A DNA stretch of 64,000 nucleotides from Scardovia wiggsiae (GTDB lineage Bacteria > Actinomycetota > Actinomycetes > Actinomycetales > Bifidobacteriaceae), in assembly GCF_051045985.1 (NCBI RefSeq), contig NZ_CP157350.1, positions 806,001-870,000 on the forward strand, given 5' to 3'. The translations under genes were made by a program, and so were the position numbers. This document shows, in pieces, positions 29,013-37,177 of this stretch; the stretch's first letter is position 1; each line of letters begins with the position of its first letter. Under the pieces are notes generated by a model. It ran no database searches. It was not told the DNA's origin and was given only the letters and a program-made list of their open reading frames with translations.

Positions 29013-29564
29013 ATGACCAGAAACAAACACGATGGCAGTCTGCAGGATCCCGATCCGTCTGACGCATCCTGGGAAGCCTTTGCCCGGGAGCATAAAGAGG
29101 AGCTGTCTGACATCGCGGGCTCAAAAGATGCCAGGCGTTTTGAACGGCATGCCAGAAAGGCAAAAGAAAAGCACGATGAGAAGGGGAAGTTCTCGTACGC
29201 GGATTTCAAAAATTCAGCTTTTGTATCAGGCGGGAAGCCGGGACCGCGCAGTTTCAGGACGTCCTGGCTGGATGCTGATTCCCTGGATAACCGTTTTACA
29301 GCGCCGGAAACAGTGGACAGTTTCTCGGTACAGGCTGCAGGGGGTATTTTTACAGGTGTAGCCTGCATCCTTCTCGGTATTATTGCCGTATTATGCGCAG
29401 TACGTTTCCCTCAGCTGTCCCAGCTGCTGGCGATCTGTGCTGCAGTGCTTTTCCTTATTGCCTTGGGTATTTTTGCCGGTATTATACGATCGTCACGGAA
29501 AACCCGCCATACTGACAGCCCCGGCAGCGGCAACCCGCCTTTTGCCGATGGGGCACAGATCTGA
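29013..29564 (+). CDS. Hypothetical two-pass membrane protein
   Basis: I do not recognise a named family. The 183-residue product has a very charged N-terminal half (about residues 1-110, with an RHARKAKEKHDEKGKFSY basic stretch), then two hydrophobic helices near 107-128 and 135-157, and a short polar tail. Both ends should be cytoplasmic. The start is supported by a promoter with leaderless spacing directly upstream. It stands alone on this strand between plsC (divergent) and the ROK kinase (convergent, 67 bases away). Similar small proteins occur in bifidobacterial genomes as conserved hypotheticals, as far as I recall. Codon use is like that of its neighbours. Confidence 0.75.
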   Translation: MTRNKHDGSLQDPDPSDASWEAFAREHKEELSDIAGSKDARRFERHARKAKEKHDEKGKFSYADFKNSAFVSGGKPGPRSFRTSWLDADSLDNRFTAPETVDSFSVQAAGGIFTGVACILLGIIAVLCAVRFPQLSQLLAICAAVLFLIALGIFAGIIRSSRKTRHTDSPGSGNPPFADGAQI

Positions 29565-29631
29565 TTATGCCCTTTCCCCGGCCGGGCGTGAGCGTACCTA
29601 TACATCCGGACGGGTACAGGCATCGGGGAGG

Positions 29632-30579
29632 TCAGTGCAGCGCCAGATTAGCCGCGCCGATAAGTCCTGCATCCTGGCCGGATGTAGCCGGGGCTATCTC
29701 TGCATGGGGCCGGTACGCACTTGCCTGGAGGAAACGGACATACGCATTCCGGGCCGGATCCAGGAGGATATCGCCGACGGCGACGACCCCTCCGCCGATC
29801 ACATAAATATCCGGATCAAGGACAGCTGAAATAGAAGCCATTGTGCGGCCAAGCCACTCCCCAATCTTATTGAAGGCGTACAAACCTATTGCATCGCCTT
29901 CGACAGCAGCCTGGGAAACCATTTTCCCCTCAAGCTCATCGATATCCCCATTGCACAGTTCAAGCAGGCGGGAAGCCTCTTGGGGCCGTCGCCGCACAGC
30001 AGAACGGGCAAAGTGCTCGAGTGCATTGCCGGAAGTATAGCGTTCCGCGCAGCCGCGCAAACCGCATCCGCAGAAATCACCGTCCGGAACCATAGGTATA
30101 TGGCCTAATTCAGACCCCATCCCGAATGACCCGCGGTACAGCTGCCCGTTGAGCACGACAGCACCTCCAAGGCCGGTACCCACAGTCAGCGCAACCATAT
30201 TCGTATGCCCCTGGCCAGCCCCATGGACATATTCGCCCCATCCGGCACAATTGGCATCATTCTCTACGATTACGGGCACCTCATGGCCAATAAGATCCCC
30301 GATATGCGAAGACAGGTCATAATTGATCCACACCGGGATATTCGCCGAAAATGCTATAGTATGCCTGTCTTCCTTAACATTTCCCGCTGCCGATATACCT
30401 ATTGCCGCAATATCGTCATACAGCTTTTTCGTCTCACGGTACATCTCGGCAATATGCTTATCTATGGCATCAGCCTCTTTCGGTGTCGGGACTGTCCATG
30501 AACGGATGATTGTATCATCCTCGTCACATATCCCTACAGCGATCTTGGTACCGCCAATATCAACAGCCATTGTATGCAT
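29632..30579 (-). CDS. ROK-family sugar kinase, probable glucokinase
   Basis: This cytoplasmic kinase phosphorylates a hexose, most likely glucose. The 315-residue product has the ROK phosphate loop MAVDIGGTKIAVGI, the sugar-binding ENDANCAGWGEY segment with its catalytic Asp, and the zinc-binding motif CGCGLRGCAERYTSGNAL (near residue 178-195). There is no N-terminal DNA-binding domain, so it is a kinase rather than a ROK repressor. The ATG follows a GGGGGA site by 5 bases. It lies downstream of secA on the same strand, with a hairpin in between. Other hexoses such as N-acetylglucosamine or mannose cannot be ruled out. Confidence 0.9.
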   Translation of the reverse strand: MHTMAVDIGGTKIAVGICDEDDTIIRSWTVPTPKEADAIDKHIAEMYRETKKLYDDIAAIGISAAGNVKEDRHTIAFSANIPVWINYDLSSHIGDLIGHEVPVIVENDANCAGWGEYVHGAGQGHTNMVALTVGTGLGGAVVLNGQLYRGSFGMGSELGHIPMVPDGDFCGCGLRGCAERYTSGNALEHFARSAVRRRPQEASRLLELCNGDIDELEGKMVSQAAVEGDAIGLYAFNKIGEWLGRTMASISAVLDPDIYVIGGGVVAVGDILLDPARNAYVRFLQASAYRPHAEIAPATSGQDAGLIGAANLALH

Positions 30580-30597
30580 ATCAGTCCCCCTTGCACA

Positions 30598-30635
30598 ACG
30601 TCCGGTTACGGATTCCGTTATCTGTAACCGGACGT
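30598..30635. terminator. 12-bp inverted repeat between secA and the ROK kinase
   Basis: ACGTCCGGTTAC (30598-30609) pairs perfectly with 30624-30635 around a 14-base loop. It lies downstream of secA and upstream of the kinase start. The stem is strong, but neither side has a good T run, so it may be a terminator for secA or an operator for the kinase gene. Confidence 0.5.
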
Positions 30636-30704
30636 ATATCAGTATGTTAATCCTGTACCTTACTATACCAGATTAATTATAGTACTGTTTATGTGATCCA
30701 GCTT

Positions 30705-33641
30705 TTATTTATCCGCCTTCTCATTCTGCCCATGGCACATTTTATACTTGCGCCCTGAGCCGCACGGGCAGGGGGAATTCTTAGGTGTACCGGGGAACGT
30801 CCTGCCGTCAGCCCACGGGGTTTTCAGCTCCTCGCTCTTAGGGCGCCGGGACAGGGGGACTTTCTGCTCAGCATGGGATATCGGCGCCATGCCTGTCACC
30901 GACCCTTCATAGCTGTGCCCTTCCTTATCGGAAGACGCATCGCCGTCAGATGGCCGGCCAGATTCTGTCTTGGCGGAACCAGCGCCATTCCCATCCGTAT
31001 CATCTGTATTAACGTCATCCGGTTCATCTCCGGAAGCTTCAGGCCCGTCATCAGTATCCGAATCAGGGTCTGCAGGGGATGAATACTCAAGCTCCCCATC
31101 ATCATGCCCGTCCAGCTGGCTGTCCTCTTCATCCGCATGGGCAACAGCCTCAAGATCAAGGTTGAAAAGCAGCTGGATTCCCTCTTCCTTGATCGAATCG
31201 ACCATAGAATTATACATCTGATAGCCTTCACGCTGATACTCGACCAGAGGGTCCCTCTGCCCCATACCGCGCAGGCCGATGCCGTCTTTAAGGTAGTCCA
31301 TCTCATACAGATGTTCACGCCATTTGCGGTCCATCGTCGCCAGGACGACGCGGCGTTCAATATCACGCATAGTGTCAGCACCAATAAGGGCTTCCCGCGC
31401 CTCATATTCACTATGGACTTTATCGTAGATCAGCTCTGCAAGCTTTCTGCGCGCCTTATCGCCTTTCAGCTGGGCAACTTCAGATTCAATTTCGTCAGTA
31501 TCGAAATCAAGCGGGATAATGCTCTTCAAAGCCTTCCACAGGCCCTCATAATCCCAGCGGTCCACCCTGTCGGTACCGCGTGTGGCGCCGTGGATATATG
31601 AGTTGATGACGGACTTGATAAATTCCTGCACATCTGCAGCAATATCAGCACCCTTCAGCACTTCCATACGTTCTTTATAAACGACAGTACGCTGTTTGTT
31701 CATAACATCATCGTATTTCAGCACGTTCTTGCGCATTTCGTAGTTCCGGGCTTCAACCGATTTCTGGGCATTGCGGACACCGCGCGATATGCTCTTCTGC
31801 TCCAGCGGCTCGCCTTCCGGCATATTATTGCGCATAACGGCAGCTACAAGCTGGGTATTGAACAGGCGCATCAGATTGTCTTCCAGGGACAGATAGAAGC
31901 GCGATTCGCCGGGATCGCCCTGACGCCCGGAACGGCCCCGCAGCTGATTGTCGATCCGCCGGGATTCGTGGCGTTCTGTGCCGAGCACATACAATCCGCC
32001 AAGTTCGACTACTTCTTCATGTTCATCCTTGACCTGCTGCCTGATATCTTCAAGTGTAGAAGGCCACAGGCGTTCATATTCCTCCGGCGTATCCTCGGCA
32101 GAATAGCCCTGGGATTTCAGTTTCTGGTCAGCAAGGAACTCAACATTCCCGCCCAGCATGATATCAGTACCGCGGCCTGCCATGTTCGTGGCAACAGTCA
32201 CAGCACCTTTACGCCCTGCGACAGCAACTACTGCAGCCTCTGCTTCGTGATGCTTCGCATTGAGCACTTTATGTGGTATTTTTGCCACATCAAGCAGGGA
32301 AGAGACTACTTCAGATGCCTCAACGGATGCCGTACCCAGCAGTACAGGCTGGCCTTTGGCATACCTGTCGGCCACATCCTTGACGATAGCCACAAGCTTT
32401 TCCTTGCGGGTACGGAAAATAAGGTCATCCTTATCTTTACGGATCATGTCCTTATTCGTAGGGATGGGGATAACGCCAAGCTTGTATGTGTTCATGAACT
32501 CAGCTGCCTCAGTCTCAGCAGTACCTGTCATGCCCGAAAGCTTGTCATACATACGGAAATAGTTTTGAAGCGTAATAGTTGCAAAAGTCTGGTTTTCCGC
32601 CTGGACTTCCACACCCTCTTTAGCTTCAATAGCCTGATGGAGGCCTTCGTTGTAACGGCGCCCGTGAAGCATACGGCCGGTATGCTCGTCAACGATGAGG
32701 ACTTCCCCGCCCTGCACAACATAATCCTTATCGCGCAGGAAAAGTTCCTTGGCTTTGATGGCATTGTTGAGATAGCCGATCAGGGCTGTGTTGCTCGGCT
32801 CATAAAGGTTATCAATGCCCAGGTAATCCTCAACTTTAGTGATCCCTGAGTCGAGGATGCCTACAGTCTTTTTCTTTTCGTCGACCTCATAATCGGTTTC
32901 GCGCTCCAGACGCGGAGCAAGGCGCGCGAACTGGCGGTACCACCGGGTAACATCGCCCTCAGACGGGCCTGAGATGATCAGCGGTGTACGGGCTTCATCG
33001 ATAAGGATAGAATCGACTTCATCAACTATTGCATAATGGTGCCCGCGCTGGACGAGTTCATTTTTTTCCCACGCCATATTATCGCGCAGGTAATCAAAAC
33101 CGAACTCATTATTTGTACCGTAGGTGATGTCTGCATTGTACTGCTTGCGGCGCTCTGCCGGCTGCTGGTCTGTAATGATGCACCCAGTTTCCATCCCCAG
33201 GAAACGGTAGATGCGCCCCATAAGCTCAGACTGGTAGCTCGCAAGGTAATCATTCACCGTAACAACATGGACGCCTTTACCCTCCAGGGCGTTGAGATAT
33301 GCTGGGAGAGTTGCGACCAGTGTTTTCCCTTCACCGGTCTTCATTTCGGCAATATTCCCCCAATGGAGTGCCGCACCGCCCATAAGCTGCACATCAAAGT
33401 GGCGCTGCCCAAGGGTACGCTTGGATACTTCGCGTACTGTCGCAAATGCTTCAGGCATGAGATCATCAAGTTTTGCACCGTTATCAAGCTTTTCCTTGAA
33501 TTTCGCTGTCTGGCTTTTAAGTTCGTCGTCGGTCAGCTCAGAAATCTCATCTTCCAGTGCGTTCGCAGCCTCAGCAACGCCTTTTAGCTTACGACGCTGC
33601 TGCTCCTCGCCCATTCGCAGTGCTCTATCAAGTAATGACAC
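30705..33641 (-). CDS. secA: Preprotein translocase ATPase SecA
   Basis: This is the motor ATPase of the general secretion pathway, acting at SecYEG. I start it at the GTG at 33641 (SLLDRALRMGEE) because AAGGAG stands 6 bases before it; the open frame extends 40 codons upstream with unlike sequence. That gives 978 residues. The Walker A motif is in MKTGEGKTLVA near residue 105, the DEVDS box near 205-215, and the helicase-like MAGRGTDIMLGG motif near 490. A long acidic, Ser/Asp-rich linker (about 835-905) precedes the zinc-binding tail CPCGSGRKYKMCHG. That tail is the SecB/ribosome-binding type. It follows hpf on the same strand. Confidence 0.96.
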   Translation of the reverse strand: MSLLDRALRMGEEQQRRKLKGVAEAANALEDEISELTDDELKSQTAKFKEKLDNGAKLDDLMPEAFATVREVSKRTLGQRHFDVQLMGGAALHWGNIAEMKTGEGKTLVATLPAYLNALEGKGVHVVTVNDYLASYQSELMGRIYRFLGMETGCIITDQQPAERRKQYNADITYGTNNEFGFDYLRDNMAWEKNELVQRGHHYAIVDEVDSILIDEARTPLIISGPSEGDVTRWYRQFARLAPRLERETDYEVDEKKKTVGILDSGITKVEDYLGIDNLYEPSNTALIGYLNNAIKAKELFLRDKDYVVQGGEVLIVDEHTGRMLHGRRYNEGLHQAIEAKEGVEVQAENQTFATITLQNYFRMYDKLSGMTGTAETEAAEFMNTYKLGVIPIPTNKDMIRKDKDDLIFRTRKEKLVAIVKDVADRYAKGQPVLLGTASVEASEVVSSLLDVAKIPHKVLNAKHHEAEAAVVAVAGRKGAVTVATNMAGRGTDIMLGGNVEFLADQKLKSQGYSAEDTPEEYERLWPSTLEDIRQQVKDEHEEVVELGGLYVLGTERHESRRIDNQLRGRSGRQGDPGESRFYLSLEDNLMRLFNTQLVAAVMRNNMPEGEPLEQKSISRGVRNAQKSVEARNYEMRKNVLKYDDVMNKQRTVVYKERMEVLKGADIAADVQEFIKSVINSYIHGATRGTDRVDRWDYEGLWKALKSIIPLDFDTDEIESEVAQLKGDKARRKLAELIYDKVHSEYEAREALIGADTMRDIERRVVLATMDRKWREHLYEMDYLKDGIGLRGMGQRDPLVEYQREGYQMYNSMVDSIKEEGIQLLFNLDLEAVAHADEEDSQLDGHDDGELEYSSPADPDSDTDDGPEASGDEPDDVNTDDTDGNGAGSAKTESGRPSDGDASSDKEGHSYEGSVTGMAPISHAEQKVPLSRRPKSEELKTPWADGRTFPGTPKNSPCPCGSGRKYKMCHGQNEKADK

Positions 33642-33753
33642 TCCATACTCCTTGTGCATAGTAAGCAAAGCCCGCCATATGGACCAGCAGGCCTGTTCAG
33701 ACAAACTTTTACTATAGTACCCAATCGTGCTGATATTTACGCCGCAGTACAAA

Positions 33754-33778
33754 GCAGCCACCGGGTATCGGTGGCTGC
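33754..33778 (-). terminator. Terminator downstream of hpf
   Basis: GCAGCCACC (33754-33762) pairs with GGTGGCTGC (33770-33778) around a 7-base loop. On the minus strand the stem is followed by TTTGT. It sits between hpf and secA and should separate the two messages. Confidence 0.65.
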
Positions 33779-33819
33779 AGTATAAATATTATTTTTGAGC
33801 TTATTATTGCGCTGCACGC

Positions 33820-34491
33820 TTACCGTGCTGCGTTTTCCGGAGTATCTATTTCAAATACCCCATAGCTCCACCCGTGACGGTGGTATACCACAGATGGGCG
33901 CTTCGTATCAATATTGACGAACAGGAAGAAATCATGACCGATAAGCTCCATCTGGTTTATTGCTTCGTCGATCGTCATTGGCTCGGCAATATGGAGCTTA
34001 CGGCGGATCGTCACAGGTGTATCCCCTACCTGGACTTCAACAGATTCACCGGGGCCCAGATCCCCCGCCACTGCCTCATCAGTGCTGTTCGTCGGTTCCA
34101 ATGCCGGCTCCTCCAGCTCCTGCGGGGTAACTGCCGGTTCTTCAGCCATGCCAAGGTCTACAGGGACTTCACTGCTGTAGCCGCGGCGATGGTCCTTGCG
34201 CCGGTCACGGGAACGGCGCAGCCTCAGTGTCAGTTTATCAAGGGCCAGATCAAGCGCACTGTATTCATCGCTGCTGGATGCCTCCGCGCGTATAACCGTC
34301 CGTCCGGCGTACACGGTTATTTCCACACGTTTTGCTGTATCTGCCTGGCGTGGATTGCCTTCATGCGTAACTACGATCGTCACACGTTGCGCATCCGGGG
34401 CTATTGCAGTTACACGATTCATTTTGCTGTCTATAACGTCGCGGAACCTCTGCTTTATCTGAATTCGACGTCCGGTCACTACAATTTCCAT
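33820..34491 (-). CDS. hpf: Ribosome hibernation promoting factor, long form
   Basis: This protein binds the 30S subunit in slow growth and pairs ribosomes into inactive 100S dimers. The 223-residue length marks the long form. The N-terminal RaiA/HPF domain covers about residues 1-105 (MEIVVTGRRIQIKQRFRDVI at the start). A linker rich in Pro and Glu follows, and the C-terminal dimerisation domain occupies about 160-223, with the conserved IRRKLHIAEPMTIDEAINQM and DFFLFVN segments. A near-perfect AGGAGG site stands 5 bases before the ATG. The leader on this strand contains two tandem hairpins. Downstream lies secA, the usual neighbour in actinobacteria. Confidence 0.95.
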   Translation of the reverse strand: MEIVVTGRRIQIKQRFRDVIDSKMNRVTAIAPDAQRVTIVVTHEGNPRQADTAKRVEITVYAGRTVIRAEASSSDEYSALDLALDKLTLRLRRSRDRRKDHRRGYSSEVPVDLGMAEEPAVTPQELEEPALEPTNSTDEAVAGDLGPGESVEVQVGDTPVTIRRKLHIAEPMTIDEAINQMELIGHDFFLFVNIDTKRPSVVYHRHGWSYGVFEIDTPENAAR

Positions 34492-34506
34492 GCGAACCTC
34501 CTAGGT

Positions 34507-34550
34507 TTGAGCGGTGAACCGCTGTTCATAACGACGGCTTCGTCGTTATT
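34507..34550 (-). promoter_or_regulatory. Tandem hairpins in the hpf leader
   Basis: Two small stems lie side by side just upstream of the hpf ribosome site: AGCGGT/ACCGCT near 34511-34524 and AACGACG/CGTCGTT at 34531-34548. An AT-rich TATAAA-like stretch lies beyond them. They would fold in the 5' leader of the hpf message and might tune its translation. Confidence 0.4.
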
Positions 34551-34631
34551 TTTATAATATCGCATTTCCTTAAAATCTTCTGCACCGTGTCGTGATTACC
34601 ATAACACAGCCACAAAAAGATATGTGCTCCC

Positions 34632-34660
34632 TGTAACGTGTTCACAGCTTTTGCTAGTCT
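34632..34660 (+). promoter_or_regulatory. Promoter of rnpB
   Basis: An extended -10 box (TGC followed by TAGTCT at 34655-34660) lies 17 bases after a weak -35 (TGTAAC at 34632-34637). Transcription would begin near 34667, two bases before the first paired base of the RNA, which supports this placement. Confidence 0.5.
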
Positions 34661-34666
34661 GGACGG

Positions 34667-35033
34667 ACTGAGACCTCTTTGTGGTTGCGGTACTGTTTTA
34701 CAGTACTGAGGAACTTCCGGGCTCCACAGAGCACAATGGCGGATAACGTCCGCCCAGGGCGACCTGAGAGATAGCGCAACAGAAAGCAGACCGCCCCCAT
34801 ACACCGGTATGGGAGTAAGGGTGAAACGGCGGTGTAAGAGACCACCGGATCTGCGGTAACGCAGACCGCACGGCAAGCCTCATTGGGAGCAAGGCCAAGC
34901 AGAAGGCATATGGGCTGCTCGCTCACGTCTTCGGGTAGGCTGCTGGAGCTTAGCGGCAACGTTAAGTCGAGATGGATAACCACACGTATGCTTTGCATAA
35001 CGACAGAACCCGGGGTATAAGAGGTCTCACTTT
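34667..35033 (+). ncRNA. rnpB: RNase P RNA (bacterial class A)
   Basis: This is the catalytic RNA that trims the 5' ends of tRNA precursors. It fills the only long protein-free gap of the window. The outer stem P1 is visible: TGAGACCTCTT at 34669-34679 pairs with AAGAGGTCTCA at 35019-35029. Conserved elements appear in order on the plus strand: the GAGGAAC-TTCCGGGCTCC block near 34708, CAGAAAGCAGACCGCC near 34779, GTAAGGGTGAAA near 34813, GTAAGAGACCACCGG near 34832, and ACAGAACCCGGGGTA near 35003. The length of about 365 bases and the block order fit actinobacterial class A RNAs. The exact ends are estimated from P1 and from the promoter. Confidence 0.93.
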
Positions 35034-35086
35034 CAGCACTCCAGTGCCCGGTTCCCCAGTGACTTAACCCTTAAGCATCCGTATTT

Positions 35087-35647
35087 TTATTCTTCGTTTT
35101 CCAACCCTTCGGAATCTTCACAAAGGATATCAGTATACCTGCGTATAGTGTCCGGGTCATGCCCTTTCCTCGCACATGCCGACCAAAAACGCCGCAGCCT
35201 GGTTCTGGTATCCAGCCCGCTGGTTTTTTTCGATACTTTGAGGGCAAGCTCGTATGCGGAATTTTCAAATTTGCCGGCCTCTCGCGCTTCCTCAACAACA
35301 GCAGTGATAAGAGGCCCTTCAACCTCTTTTTTACGCAGCTCCTGCCTTGTCCCGTACTCCCCAAGGAACCGAGACAGGCAATACTGCACCATGCTGCGGG
35401 CATACTGCCCATCATCAATAAGGCGCGAAGATACAAGCCGCCTTATGACTTTACCGACAGTTTCCTCTTCATAGCCTTTTGCAATAAGACGTGTCCGCAG
35501 GGCACCGGAGGATCTTGGAGCAGCATCCAGCAGCCGCAGAGCCGCCTCCTGGCATTTATTTTCCTCATCTGATCTGTATAATACAGAATCCTTATCCGGC
35601 TTAAGATCCGTGTCCCCCGCAGTGATGCCGGGCAAGCTGCCGGTCAC
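35087..35647 (-). CDS. recX: Recombination regulator RecX
   Basis: RecX binds RecA and limits its filament growth and ATPase activity. The 186-residue product has the family's helical repeat pattern, for example ALRLLDAAPRSSGALRTRLIAKGYEEETVGKVIRRL (near 34-70) and a following SRLIDDGQYARSMV segment. The start is a GTG at 35647 that overlaps the TGA of recA (GTGA), so translation is coupled to recA. This recA-recX overlap is the standard actinobacterial arrangement and keeps RecX in proportion to RecA. The gene is induced with recA through the SOS box at 36896. No damage is visible. Confidence 0.94.
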   Translation of the reverse strand: MTGSLPGITAGDTDLKPDKDSVLYRSDEENKCQEAALRLLDAAPRSSGALRTRLIAKGYEEETVGKVIRRLVSSRLIDDGQYARSMVQYCLSRFLGEYGTRQELRKKEVEGPLITAVVEEAREAGKFENSAYELALKVSKKTSGLDTRTRLRRFWSACARKGHDPDTIRRYTDILCEDSEGLENEE

Positions 35648-36753
35648 TTGCCGCCTTCAGGCTGCTTGCCATTACCGTCCGCTGTTTTGCCCTCAGAAGA
35701 TGCAGAGGGATTGCCATCATCGGCAGCAGGGTCAGGGATCACATTATATGCAACTTTTACCTTGCCTTCAATCTCATCTGCAAGTTCAGGATTATCTTTA
35801 AGGAACTGGCGGACTTTCTCGCGCCCCTGTCCGAGCTGGTCGCCTTCATATGTAAACCATGAACCGGATTTCTTCACGATCCCGGCGCTAAGCGCCATGT
35901 CGATAAGCGAGCCTTCCCTTGATACGCCTTCACCGTAAAGGATATCAAATTCTGCTGATTTGAAAGGGGGTGCCATTTTATTTTTAACGACTTTTATACG
36001 TGTCCGGTTCCCTACAGCTTCATCACCATTCTTCAGCGTCTGTATACGGCGGATATCAAGACGGACTGAAGAATAGAATTTAAGGGCCTTACCGCCTGTT
36101 GTCGTTTCAGGGTTGCCGAACATAACACCAATCTTTTCGCGCAGCTGGTTAATAAAAATAGCTGTGGTGTTAGACTGGGACAGAGCACCTGTCATTTTGC
36201 GCAGTGCCTGGCTCATCAGGCGTGCCTGGAGGCCAACATGGCTGTCTCCCATTTCGCCGTCAATTTCCGCTTTCGGCACCAGGGCTGCTACCGAATCAAC
36301 AACGATAATGTCAAGCGCGCCCGAGCGGATAAGCATATCGGCTATTTCCAGCGCCTGCTCGCCATTATCAGGCTGGGAGATGATCAGGGAATCGGTATCA
36401 ACGCCCAGCTTGCGCGCATAATCAGGGTCAAGCGCATGCTCAGCATCTATGAATGCTGCAACACCGCCATTCTTCTGGGCATTGGCGACTGCATGCAGGG
36501 CAATAGTCGTTTTACCTGACGATTCGGGGCCGAATATCTCGATGATCCTGCCACGCGGCAAACCGCCTATTCCCAAGGCAAGATCAAGGGCAATGGATCC
36601 TGTAGGGATAACTTCTACCTGGTTGACGGGCTTATCCCCCAGGCGCATTGCGGAACCTTTGCCGAAGGCCTTCTCAACTTGTGCGAGAGCAGTATCCAAT
36701 GCAGCCTGGCGGCGTGCATCCTGGGCGTTCGCAGTATCTTTTGTACGTGGCAT
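35644..36753 (-). CDS. recA: Recombinase RecA
   Basis: RecA forms filaments on single-stranded DNA, catalyses strand exchange and triggers LexA self-cleavage. The 369-residue protein has Walker A GPESSGKTT at 75-83, the MAW motif VEVIPTGSIALDLALG, and the L2-region GNPETTTGGKALKFYSSVRLDIRR. There is no intein, unlike some mycobacterial RecA proteins. The C-terminal 30 residues are a low-complexity tail rich in Asp, Gly, Ser and Lys. Upstream, at 36896-36911, is a perfect LexA site. The gene overlaps recX and follows clgR and DUF3046. Confidence 0.98.
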   Translation of the reverse strand: MPRTKDTANAQDARRQAALDTALAQVEKAFGKGSAMRLGDKPVNQVEVIPTGSIALDLALGIGGLPRGRIIEIFGPESSGKTTIALHAVANAQKNGGVAAFIDAEHALDPDYARKLGVDTDSLIISQPDNGEQALEIADMLIRSGALDIIVVDSVAALVPKAEIDGEMGDSHVGLQARLMSQALRKMTGALSQSNTTAIFINQLREKIGVMFGNPETTTGGKALKFYSSVRLDIRRIQTLKNGDEAVGNRTRIKVVKNKMAPPFKSAEFDILYGEGVSREGSLIDMALSAGIVKKSGSWFTYEGDQLGQGREKVRQFLKDNPELADEIEGKVKVAYNVIPDPAADDGNPSASSEGKTADGNGKQPEGGK

Positions 36754-36895
36754 CTGTTCTCCTGTTCATGAGTTCGTGCTATCCACTATACCTGTACGGA
36801 CACAAGTGTATATATCTTTACTCTTATGTGGTCAGATGTGGATAACACGCCCCATATCCATCTTTACTTTTGCTTACCCCATTCTACAATAATGG

Positions 36896-36911
36896 TCGAA
36901 CATGTGTTCGA
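36896..36911. promoter_or_regulatory. LexA-binding SOS box upstream of recA
   Basis: TCGAACATGTGTTCGA is a perfect palindrome that matches the actinobacterial/Bacillus-type SOS consensus TCGAACN4GTTCGA. It lies 143 bases before the recA start. A TAGAAT -10 candidate for recA follows on the minus strand about 15 bases downstream, so LexA bound here would block the -35 region. Confidence 0.92.
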
Positions 36912-36926
36912 ACATACTGCCGCGAA

Positions 36927-37166
36927 TCAGGCTGCCGGCATAGGAGGCGCGTTATGATCCTTCCCCCATCGGGAGGAATCGGGCACATCCATCTGGTCGC
37001 AGAGCACATTCCATACGACACGTGGTTCAATCCCCGCATCAAGCGCTTCATATACTGTCATCGACTGCAGCCGCGCCAGCCTCTGGTCTCTGGCGATACT
37101 GCGGCCGTAGACCCTTCCAAATACTTCTTCAAGCAGTTCCCAAAACTCACGTTCACGCATTGACAT
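36927..37166 (-). CDS. DUF3046 family protein
   Basis: This 79-residue soluble protein belongs to the actinobacterial DUF3046 family, which is nearly always found just upstream of recA. It begins MSMREREFWELLEEVFG and contains the family's VYGRSIARDQRLARLQSMTV and PRVVWNVLCDQMDVPDSSRWGKD features in the second half. The function is unknown. The start lies 12 bases after the stop of clgR, so the two genes should be co-transcribed. Whether the transcript reaches recA is unclear because the SOS-controlled recA promoter lies in between. Confidence 0.9.
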   Translation of the reverse strand: MSMREREFWELLEEVFGRVYGRSIARDQRLARLQSMTVYEALDAGIEPRVVWNVLCDQMDVPDSSRWGKDHNAPPMPAA

Positions 37167-37177
37167 ATGTACTGTTA

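Noticed and set aside
30629..30656. dif-like sequence (TATGTTAAT) downstream of secA
   Set aside because: Only part of one recombinase arm matches; the other arm and centre do not form a dif site, and the position among core genes gives no support.
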